From contig JBBIWA010000067.1 of assembly GCA_037439425.1 (NCBI GenBank), forward strand, positions 1-32,955: a DNA stretch of 32,955 nt, given 5' to 3'. Below the pieces are notes generated by a model that made no database searches, was not told the DNA's origin, and saw only the letters and a list, made by a program, of their open reading frames with translations. Below are positions 1-6,808 of this stretch, in pieces. Position 1 is the stretch's first letter. Each line of letters begins with the position of its first letter. Origin of the DNA: JBBIWA01 sp037439425. Its GTDB lineage: Bacteria; Acidobacteriota; Blastocatellia; RBC074. A program made the position numbers and the translations under genes.

Positions 1-152
1 GGTATATTTCGACCGCGCGGAAGAATGGACAGCGGGCGATTGTCGCGCTGCAATCGGCTTTGGCCGGGAGACCTTTTATCCCTACCATTCACTCAGGTCA
101 ACCTGCTGCGGTAGGCTGAGTAGTTACCGATTTTTCATCTCTAACACGATGG

Positions 153-1805
153 ATGGACCGTGGTACACCTGCCGCAACATTCACAAGGCAGGCGCTACCG
201 ATTTTATGGGACTTCTGTGAACTTTGGCCTTTCGATGATGCCTCCTGGTCACTCCCGGGATCAATTGAGTGGGTCTCCACTTATTGCGACTGGGCAGGCA
301 AGCTCGGCCTACTCTCAGGCCAGATCGAGCAAACTGACGCTATTGAGAATCCTTTCCCCGACAATACGGTACACGTTTGGTTCACCGACCCGCCTTACTA
401 CGATGCAGTTCCCTACGCCGACCTTTCCGACTTCTTCTTGGTCTGGCTCAAGAGGGCGCTGCCCGGCCATCCGCTCTTGCGCGACCCTTTCGATCCGAAT
501 AATCCGCTTGCTCCCAAGTCACGCGAAGCGGTCCAGAACGAACGCTCGGAGACCGTCGACGGCCGTCCCAAGGACCGAGCCTTCTACGAGGAAACAATGG
601 CCCGCGCCTTCGCCGAGGGCCGCCGAATCCTGCGCGAGGACGGCGTCGGCTCGGTCATATTCGCTCACAAGACTACGGAAGGCTGGGAAGCGCTACTTTC
701 TGGCTTAATTCGCGGTGGTTGGACGATCACCGGCTCTTGGCCGATCGCGACGGAGAGGAGCGGGAGACCGCGGGCGCATGAGTCCGCCGCCCTTGCCACC
801 AGCGTCCACCTCATCTGCCGGCCGCGGCCGGAGGAGGCCCCGGTGGGCGACTGGGCCGAGGTGCTGCGCGAGCTGCCCAAGCGCGTCGGCGAGTGGATGG
901 AGCGGCTCCAGTCCGAGGGCATCCGAGGCGCGGACCTGGTCTTTGCCTGCATCGGCCCGGCCCTCGAGATCTTCAGCCGCTACAGCCGGGTCGAGACCGC
1001 CGAGGGGCGCGAGGTGACGCTGGCGGAGTATCTGGAGAAGGTCTGGGAGGTCGTGGGCCGCACGGCCCTGGAGCAGGTGCTCGGAACAGCCGAGGCCAAG
1101 GCTCGGAACGGCGCTGCGGGAGCAGTCGAGGAAGATGCACGTCTGACGGCGCTCTTCCTCTGGAACCTCCAGAGCACGAACGCTAATTCTGTGGAAGCTG
1201 AACCTGAAGAGGCTGCTGAAGAGGATGTCTCCGGCGAGGACGAAGACGATGAGGGCGCATCGCAGGGGAAAACGAAGGGCTACGCCCTCGTCTTCGACGT
1301 GGTGCGCCGCTTCGCCCAGCCATTGGGGATCGATCTCCCAAAGTGGGAAGGCCGGGTGATCGAGACGAAGAAGGGGGTCGTGCGCCTTTTCGCGGTAGCG
1401 GAGCGCGCCAGGATCCTGTTCGGCAAGGACGGGGCGGAGGCCGTCGCCCAACGACTGGAAAAGGCCCCTGCCGCAGACATCCACCAACTGATGCTTTTCA
1501 CGGAGACCGAGGGGGACGCGCCGGCGAGAGGCAAAGGGCGCGGGCGCGGGCGCAGGAAAACCGGGGCGGCCGTCCCGGACGAGGCCCTGGAGACCAGCCG
1601 CGAAGCGACGACGCTCGACCGGGTACACATGGCCATGCTGCTTCAGGCCAGCGGTCGGACCAACGCGCTGCGTGCCCTGCTGAAAGCAGAGCAGGAGCGC
1701 GGGCCGGACTTCCTGCGGCTCGCCAACGCGCTCTCGGCGCTGTACCCGAAGGGCAGCGAGGAGAAGCGCCTCCTCGATGCCATGCTGCTGGCGGTTCCGA
1801 GATGA
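153..1805 (+). CDS. DUF1156-type adenine-specific DNA methylase, N-terminally truncated
   Basis: Probably a defence-associated N6-adenine DNA methyltransferase that has lost its front half. The catalytic motif IV DPPY is at residues 79-82, inside WFTDPPYYDAVPYADLSDFF. The preceding FTRQALPILWDFCE and W..SIEW segments resemble the middle of DUF1156-family methylases. That family is usually around 900 residues or more, and the DUF1156 domain and SAM-binding motif I are absent here. Family-like sequence (DFSSLTRW) continues upstream of the ATG to an in-frame TGA at 117-119, so the ATG at 153 is only the first available start; the true gene was longer or is broken. An acidic patch lies near residues 345-370 and a basic RGKGRGRGRRK patch near 455-465. 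The stop overlaps an ATG of the next reading frame (ATGA at 1802-1805). The DUF499 ATPase downstream is a common partner of this family in defence islands. Family assignment is fairly sure; activity is doubtful. Confidence 0.7.
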   Translation: MDRGTPAATFTRQALPILWDFCELWPFDDASWSLPGSIEWVSTYCDWAGKLGLLSGQIEQTDAIENPFPDNTVHVWFTDPPYYDAVPYADLSDFFLVWLKRALPGHPLLRDPFDPNNPLAPKSREAVQNERSETVDGRPKDRAFYEETMARAFAEGRRILREDGVGSVIFAHKTTEGWEALLSGLIRGGWTITGSWPIATERSGRPRAHESAALATSVHLICRPRPEEAPVGDWAEVLRELPKRVGEWMERLQSEGIRGADLVFACIGPALEIFSRYSRVETAEGREVTLAEYLEKVWEVVGRTALEQVLGTAEAKARNGAAGAVEEDARLTALFLWNLQSTNANSVEAEPEEAAEEDVSGEDEDDEGASQGKTKGYALVFDVVRRFAQPLGIDLPKWEGRVIETKKGVVRLFAVAERARILFGKDGAEAVAQRLEKAPAADIHQLMLFTETEGDAPARGKGRGRGRRKTGAAVPDEALETSREATTLDRVHMAMLLQASGRTNALRALLKAEQERGPDFLRLANALSALYPKGSEEKRLLDAMLLAVPR

Positions 1806-1810
1806 AGATT

Positions 1811-2242
1811 CACCACAGAGGCACCGAGGACACAGAGATGGAACTGAACAGGATCACAGAACAAATCATAGGCGCCGCCATCGAGGTCCACCGCGCGCTT
1901 GGCCCAGGTTTACTGGAGTCGGCCTATGAAGAGTGCCTCTGTCACGAGTTGAAGCTTCGCGGCATGCCTTTCGAGCGACAGCGGCCTTTGCCGGTGGAGT
2001 ACAAAGGGAGAAAGCTCGATTGCGGATACCGTCTCGATCTGCTCGTTGCTGATGCGGTCGTCGTCGAGATCAAGGCGGTCGAATCCATCGAACCGATTCA
2101 TGAAGCCCAATTGCTGATTTACCTCAAGCTCGGCGGTTGGAAACTGGGTCTCCTGATCAATTTCAACGTCCCCGTGCTGAAGGACGGCATCCGCAGGAGA
2201 ATACTATGACCTTTTCTCTGTGCTCTCTGTGTCTCTGTGGTG
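1811..2242. mobile_element. GxxExxY cassette bounded by 28-bp imperfect inverted repeats
   Basis: The left end (1811-1838) begins CACCACAGAG and the right end (2215-2242) finishes CTCTGTGGTG. The left end and the reverse complement of the right end agree at 24 of 28 positions. The 432-bp unit contains one gene, the GxxExxY protein, and no transposase. The right end stops just before the Shine-Dalgarno of the DUF499 gene (GGAGGT, start at 2259), and the left end begins 6 bp after the methylase stop, so the unit fits into the gap between two genes. Similar CACAGAG-type tracts around this protein family are familiar to me from other genomes, but I cannot verify that here. Mobility is inferred from the ends only. 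Confidence 0.5.
1838..2209 (+). CDS. GxxExxY protein (small PD-(D/E)XK-like family)
   Basis: A 123-residue protein of the GxxExxY family; its cellular role is not established. The name-giving motif is in GPGLLESAYE (about residues 22-31). A nuclease-like pattern follows in YRLDLLVADAVVVEIKAV, where the Asp and the E-x-K could form a PD-(D/E)XK active site; activity is inference. The start at 1838 gives the normal family N-terminus (a short helix leading to IEVHRALGPG) and normal length. An in-frame ATG at 1802 overlapping the methylase stop would add 12 residues, mostly encoded by the left inverted repeat. The gene is the only ORF inside a unit with inverted-repeat ends (1811-2242) and separates the methylase from the ATPase, so it may be a passenger rather than an original member of the operon. 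Confidence 0.8.
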   Translation: MELNRITEQIIGAAIEVHRALGPGLLESAYEECLCHELKLRGMPFERQRPLPVEYKGRKLDCGYRLDLLVADAVVVEIKAVESIEPIHEAQLLIYLKLGGWKLGLLINFNVPVLKDGIRRRIL

Positions 2243-2258
2243 AGGTGGAGGTGTAACT

Positions 2259-5069
2259 ATGGAGCCTTGGTACAAAGTCGCGACGCCACGAAAGGAGGTC
2301 CGGGAGGGACGCTCCTTCAACCCGGACGAGTTTGCCATCGCCCTGGAGCAGGTCGTGGCCGGCACGGCGCCGGAAGACTATCGGGACCCCGCGCAGTTTT
2401 TCGCGCGCACCTGCTGGACGCGCGCCTTGCGCGAGCACGCCGGCATGGTGCTTCGCAGGCTCTCGGGCGAGACCGGCAACACCGCGCCGGTTCTGACCCT
2501 GATCACACAGTTCGGCGGAGGAAAGACGCACACGCTCACGGCCCTGTATCATCTCGGCACGAGCGGCGAGAAGGCGGCTGGCTACTCAGGGGTCGCCGAC
2601 CTCTTGCGCGACGCAGGCCTCGCGTCGGTTCCCAAGGCGCGGGTGGGCGTCTTCGTGGGGAACGCCTGGGACCCGCAGGACGGCCGGGAGACCCCATGGA
2701 TCGACCTCGCCCGCCAGCTCGCGGGCGACCAGGGTGTCGCGGCGCTCGGGACGACCGCGGAGGCGACCCCGCCGGGGACGGAGTCCATCGCCCGCGTCTT
2801 CAAAGCGGCGGACGCGCCCGTTCTCCTTCTCTTCGACGAGGTGCTCAATTTCCTCAACCGGCATCGCGGCATGGCGGAGTCGTTCCATGCCTTCATCCAG
2901 AACCTGGCCGTCGCCACGACGGGAACGACCCATGGCGCGGCGGTGATCAGCCTCCCGCGCAGCCAGGTCGAGATGACCGACTGGGACATGCAGTGGCAGG
3001 ACAAGATCACCAAGGTCGTCCGCCGCGTCGCCAAGGACCTCATCGCCAACGACGAGACGGAGACTAGCGAAGTCGTCCGACGGCGGCTCTTTGAGGACCT
3101 GGGAAGCGAACGGACAAGGAAGAACGTGGCGAAGGCCTTCGCCGACTGGTGCTTCGACCGGCGGGCGCAGCTCCCACTGGAATGGACGGCCGTGGACACG
3201 GCGGCGACGGAAGCTAAGGCGAGGGAGTTTCTCCGCCAGCGCTTCGAAGCCTGCTACCCATTCCATCCCGCCACGCTCTCGGTCTTCCAGCGAAAGTGGC
3301 AGGCGCTCCCCCAGTACCAGCAGACGCGCGGGACGCTGGCGATGCTGGCACAGTGGATCGCATGGGCCTACCGCGACGGTTTCGTGACAGCCCGCCGCGA
3401 GCCGCTTATCACCTTGGGCTCGGCTCCGCTTCAAGACATGGGTTTTCGTAGTACGATCCTCGGCCAGTTGGGAGAGTCCCGGCTCGTCGCCGCCATCGAT
3501 GCGGACATCGCCGGGGAGCAGGCCCACGCCAAGGCGCTGGACGCCGACACGAAGGGGCCGCTCCGCAACATCCACCGCCGGGTGGGAACGGCGATCCTCT
3601 TCGAGTCGTCGGGAGGCCAGACCGACAAGGTCGCGCACCTGCCGGAACTGCGGTTCGCTCTCGGCGAGCCCGAGGTGGACACGACCTCGGTGGACAACGC
3701 CGCCTTCGCCCTGGAGGACAAGTCCTACTTCATCCGCAGGGTCGGCTCGGACGGGTTCAAGATCGGGCACCAACCCACGATGAAGAAAGTGGTCAGCGAC
3801 CGCCGCGCGTCTCTGGATGAAGAGACCGAAATCAAGCCCGCCATCCGCAAGCTCGTCGAGGACGAGTTCCGCCGCGGTGCGAGCATTCCCGTCGTGCCGT
3901 TTCCCCGCGACGGCGCGGAGGTCCCGGATTCGCCGCGGTTGACCCTCGTCGTCATCGACCCGGAGACCGAATGGACGGGCGGTGGGTCGCTGCGTGGACA
4001 GATCGCGGAGTGGACCAAGCAACGCGGCAAGTCCCCGCGCCTCTACCCGGGATCGCTCGTGTGGTGCATCAAGAAGCCGGGCCGGGATCTGCGCGAGAAG
4101 GTGGAGCTGTGGCTCGCCTGGAAGCGGGTCGCCCGCGAAGTGGCCGACGGCACACTGGGAGGCGATTTTGACCGGTCGGATCGCGCCGACCTGCAGTCGA
4201 AAGTCGCGAGCGCAGAAGACGCCGCCAAGGATGAGGTCTGGGGTAGCTACCGGTTCGTCGTGATCGCCGACCGCCAAGAAGCGGATGGTCTCAAGACCAT
4301 CGACCTCGGGGCCGGACACTCCAGCAGCGGCGAGACTCTCTGTGGGCGGGTCATCGCGGCACTCAAGTCGGAGGGGCTCCTGAACGAGTCCGTCGGCGCT
4401 GGGTACATCGACCGGAACTGGCCTCCCGCGCTGAAGGAATCCGGCGCGTGGCCGCTCGCCAGCCTGCGGCAAAGTTTTCTTAACGGCTCGCTCACGCGGT
4501 TGCTCGACCCAGACACGACCCTGCGTGGGAAGATCGTCGAGTTTGTCGAGCGGGGCGACTTTGGGTTGGCCTCGGGCCAGAGACCGGATGGAACCTATGA
4601 GCGGGTCTGGTTCCAGGAGCCCGTCACCGCCGACGAGGTCGCCTTCGAGTCGGGCGTCTTTCTGCTGACGAAAGCCAAGGCGCAGGAGCTCAAGGCTGGA
4701 GTTGCAGCGCCCACCCCCGGAGCGGAACCGGAACCGAGCCCTCCGGAGCCGGGCCCTAGCCCCGGCCCCGAACCCGAGCCTGGCCCGGGGCCCGGGCCGG
4801 GTGTTCAGACGAAGACCATCCGGCTCATCGGTGCTGTCCCACCCGAACTATGGAATCGACTGGGGACGAAGGTCCTGCCGAAGCTCCGGTCGGGCTCCGA
4901 TCTCAAGGTCGGCGTCGATTTCTCCGTCACGGTTAACCGCGATGTGGCAGGGAGCTTGATCTCCGACCTTCGGCAGATCCTGGACGACCTGGGACTCGCA
5001 GACAAGCTGCGGATCGAAGAGGCGGCCCAACAAGGCGATGCACCTGACGGCGCTGCGCGCCGCAGGTGA
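2259..5069 (+). CDS. DUF499-type AAA/P-loop ATPase, defence-associated
   Basis: A large cytoplasmic P-loop ATPase of 936 residues that resembles DUF499 proteins. These typically sit beside DUF1156 methylases in restriction or phage-defence islands. Walker A is QFGGGKTHT (GGGKT at residues 86-90) and Walker B is VLLLFDEVLNF (about 188-198). A Pro/Glu/Gly-rich linker (about residues 820-850) separates the ATPase body from a compact C-terminal domain that begins KTIRLIGAVPPELWNRLG. The start at 2259 has a good Shine-Dalgarno (GGAGGT at 2247-2252). The frame is open throughout and length looks near full for the family. The antisense ORFs over this gene are high-GC shadows. The exact molecular role is unknown; energy-dependent control of a modification or restriction complex is the usual guess. 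Confidence 0.8.
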   Translation: MEPWYKVATPRKEVREGRSFNPDEFAIALEQVVAGTAPEDYRDPAQFFARTCWTRALREHAGMVLRRLSGETGNTAPVLTLITQFGGGKTHTLTALYHLGTSGEKAAGYSGVADLLRDAGLASVPKARVGVFVGNAWDPQDGRETPWIDLARQLAGDQGVAALGTTAEATPPGTESIARVFKAADAPVLLLFDEVLNFLNRHRGMAESFHAFIQNLAVATTGTTHGAAVISLPRSQVEMTDWDMQWQDKITKVVRRVAKDLIANDETETSEVVRRRLFEDLGSERTRKNVAKAFADWCFDRRAQLPLEWTAVDTAATEAKAREFLRQRFEACYPFHPATLSVFQRKWQALPQYQQTRGTLAMLAQWIAWAYRDGFVTARREPLITLGSAPLQDMGFRSTILGQLGESRLVAAIDADIAGEQAHAKALDADTKGPLRNIHRRVGTAILFESSGGQTDKVAHLPELRFALGEPEVDTTSVDNAAFALEDKSYFIRRVGSDGFKIGHQPTMKKVVSDRRASLDEETEIKPAIRKLVEDEFRRGASIPVVPFPRDGAEVPDSPRLTLVVIDPETEWTGGGSLRGQIAEWTKQRGKSPRLYPGSLVWCIKKPGRDLREKVELWLAWKRVAREVADGTLGGDFDRSDRADLQSKVASAEDAAKDEVWGSYRFVVIADRQEADGLKTIDLGAGHSSSGETLCGRVIAALKSEGLLNESVGAGYIDRNWPPALKESGAWPLASLRQSFLNGSLTRLLDPDTTLRGKIVEFVERGDFGLASGQRPDGTYERVWFQEPVTADEVAFESGVFLLTKAKAQELKAGVAAPTPGAEPEPSPPEPGPSPGPEPEPGPGPGPGVQTKTIRLIGAVPPELWNRLGTKVLPKLRSGSDLKVGVDFSVTVNRDVAGSLISDLRQILDDLGLADKLRIEEAAQQGDAPDGAARRR

Positions 5070-5099
5070 TCGCCAAGGCGTTAGATCGCCGAGGACTGA

Positions 5100-5499
5100 T
5101 CTAGGACTTATGGAACAGAGGCCGGACTTCGCGACGCCGCGCGCACCGATAGCATCTTTGCACGCGTTGGTTTCGCTCTGCTCCTGCTAGCGATAGCAGT
5201 CGTGCTCCACGAGCTTGGACACTACCTCTCCCACCTTGCCTTCGGCTATCCGAACCTCTCTCTCGTTCAATGAGGTCTCGACAGGAGTGGCGCCTAGCGA
5301 GGTAAAGGCGCGCCTAGCCAATGGCGTTTCTTTCGCCGCCGGCACTGCGATGTCGCTGGCGCTTGTCGCGATCTCCAAGCGCCTACCCTCCGCCCTCGCC
5401 GCGGCGCTCGGTAGCTTTGAGTTCTTGCGCGCAAGTATCGGAGTCGGCGTCGCAGTCTCGAGCAAGGGATTCGGTGCCCTCTGGGGAGGAGTCAGATAA
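5100..5499 (+). pseudogene. Remnant of an HELGH (M50-like) integral-membrane metallopeptidase
   Basis: Frame 3 from 5100 to the TGA at 5271-5273 has no start codon but encodes a membrane segment, FARVGFALLLLAIAVVLH, followed directly by HELGHYLSHLAFGYPNLSL. HExxH at the end of a transmembrane helix is the zinc site of M50-type site-2 proteases. Frame 1 then continues from about 5268 to 5499 with LANGVSFAAGTAMSLALVAI, a Gly/Ala-rich membrane helix of the type that follows in such proteins. No single frame covers both halves, so at least one frameshift is needed. A frame-1 ATG at 5110 gives only 26 codons. I read this as a decayed gene. The motif is directly visible; the family is inference. 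Confidence 0.4.
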
Positions 5500-5569
5500 G
5501 CCTGTTCGATGCAACTTTACACTTGCCCTGCCGATTATCTCTTTGCGCAATCTCAGTTCTTATTGCCGT

Positions 5570-6227
5570 ACACATATTCTGTTCGCTGAGGAGGTCTTCA
5601 AGCGGGTGCGAACAGCAGCCAAGGATAAGACTCAAGGTAAACATATACCCTGGGAGTCATCTTCACTGATGGGCGATTTTACTTCGTTGCCGCTATTGAG
5701 ACAATTGGCCGCAGCCAAGCGCCCGTTTCAGTGGTTGATCCAGTGGCGATTGAATTGAGCTTCTGGGAGAAGATCAAAAACAGTTAAAATCCCGAAGACT
5801 TCAGAGCCTATTTGCAACCCCCATGGCCGGTTCGCTGCTCTGGCCAGAATACGCGCTGAAGTTTGATCTGCGACCGAGAGCAGCAGGTCTGGGCTGTGGG
5901 AGACAATTGCTGGCAAATACGAAGGGATCGCTAAAAGCTCAACGATGGAAGAGTTCCCTGTCATCCCTGAACTCAAGAATGAAGGCGACCGGCTTTCAGG
6001 TGAGGTTTGATACGCCGCAAGGTCTGGCTCCCCTCACTAGCCTCGTCTATGCCAATAGTAAGCTCTTAATCGAGGCCGAGGTGGGCGGTGCGCGCAGCAC
6101 TTCGAGCGCCTGGTACAGAGATGGCCGGATCATCGGTGAGTATGAAGGGGGCGGCGTAGATGGCATACTTGAAGAGAGTCGGCAAATAGCGGACGACAAG
6201 GCTGGGCACTTAACTTTCAGGGATTGA
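5570..6227 (+). pseudogene. Decayed caspase-family protein, C-terminal part
   Basis: Pieces of one protein appear in successive frames. Frame 2 has FAEEVFKRVRTAAKDKTQG then HIPWESSSLMGDF, the end of a bacterial caspase-like (C14) domain. Frame 1 from about 5677 has FYFVAAIETIG and ELSFWEKIKNS, a TAA stop, then NPEDFRAYL. Frame 2 from about 5819 has PHGRFAALARIRAEV, a TGA, then LWETIAGKYEGIAKSS and NEGDRLSGEV. Frame 3 from about 5997 has FDTPQGLAPL, GGARSTSSAWYRDGR and IIGEYEGGGVDG, ending at 6227. The linker and the C-terminal beta-rich domain resemble caspase proteins I associate with Acidobacteria. Each frame change sits at a short homopolymer, and two nonsense codons are also needed, so decay is more likely than sequencing error alone. 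Confidence 0.55.
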
Positions 6228-6242
6228 CCCCGGAGCCTGAAG

Positions 6243-6707
6243 ATGTATCTGGTGGATGGCAACAATGTGATGGGCCAGCGCGTGGGCTGGCACCAGGATA
6301 AGGTGGCGGCGCGGCGGCAATTGCTCGCTCAGATGGCGCAGCTGGCGCAAGTCAAGAGAATGCGCCTGGCTGTAGTCTTTGACGGCGCTCCGGAGGCTCA
6401 TTTCCCGGATGGTTCCAGCTATCGCGGCGTGAAGATCTTTTATGCCCGTGTCGGCTCTGATGCCGACAGTCGCATCATCGAAATTGTCGAGCGCGAGCGG
6501 AACCGTAAAGGACTCGTCGTCGTTACTTCTGATAGCCGGCTTGCCGCGCGGGTTCGCGTCTGTGGTGTGCGGGTGATGCGTGCAGGTGAGTTCCGTCGCT
6601 GGCTCGACGAGTTACCTGAAGACGAGAGTCAAAGCCATGAGCCAGTGATCAACGATGAGGAGATTAATCAGTGGCTGCGTTACTTCGGTGTTGAGGAAGA
6701 GGAATGA
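6243..6707 (+). CDS. NYN-domain (YacP/Rae1-like) ribonuclease
   Basis: A 154-residue protein of the NYN/PIN-fold RNase group. Acidic residues expected to bind metal appear in MYLVDGNNVMG (residues 1-11), LAVVFDGAPEAHF, GSDADSRI and VVVTSDSRLAARV. The family's best-known member, B. subtilis Rae1/YacP, cleaves mRNA on ribosomes; whether this one does is not shown. The start at 6243 follows a CGGAG Shine-Dalgarno with about 8 nt spacing. The Glu-rich C-terminus (VEEEE) is probably disordered. It lies just after the caspase remnant and about 100 bp upstream of the penicillin-binding protein gene, with a possible promoter between, so it may be its own unit. Confidence 0.82.
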   Translation: MYLVDGNNVMGQRVGWHQDKVAARRQLLAQMAQLAQVKRMRLAVVFDGAPEAHFPDGSSYRGVKIFYARVGSDADSRIIEIVERERNRKGLVVVTSDSRLAARVRVCGVRVMRAGEFRRWLDELPEDESQSHEPVINDEEINQWLRYFGVEEEE

Positions 6708-6724
6708 AGCCGCAACCGGTTTCA

Positions 6725-6753
6725 TTGACACAGTGCGGTCGTTCAGCTTAACT
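6725..6753 (+). promoter_or_regulatory. Possible sigma70-type promoter for the class A PBP gene
   Basis: A perfect TTGACA (6725-6730) is followed after 17 bp by TTAACT (6748-6753), a weak -10 with three of six consensus bases. It lies in the gap between the NYN RNase and the PBP. Assigned by position and the -35 match only. Confidence 0.35.
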
Positions 6754-6808
6754 TAGAAGCTCCTGCGATGCGGATTCTGCCGTTTGCCTAAATTGAAGGT
6801 GATTAAGC

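Noticed and set aside
705..1628. 307-codon minus-strand ORF
   Set aside because: Antisense shadow of the methylase gene; composition is Arg/Pro/Leu-rich as expected for a shadow.
2586..4472. 628-codon minus-strand ORF opposite the ATPase gene
   Set aside because: It is antisense to a recognised P-loop ATPase, in high-GC sequence where antisense frames stay open, and it has no recognisable motif.
5321..5758. 145-codon plus-strand ORF as an intact gene
   Set aside because: Its first part is an out-of-frame reading of the peptidase remnant and its second part is one piece of the caspase remnant, so it is not a real protein.
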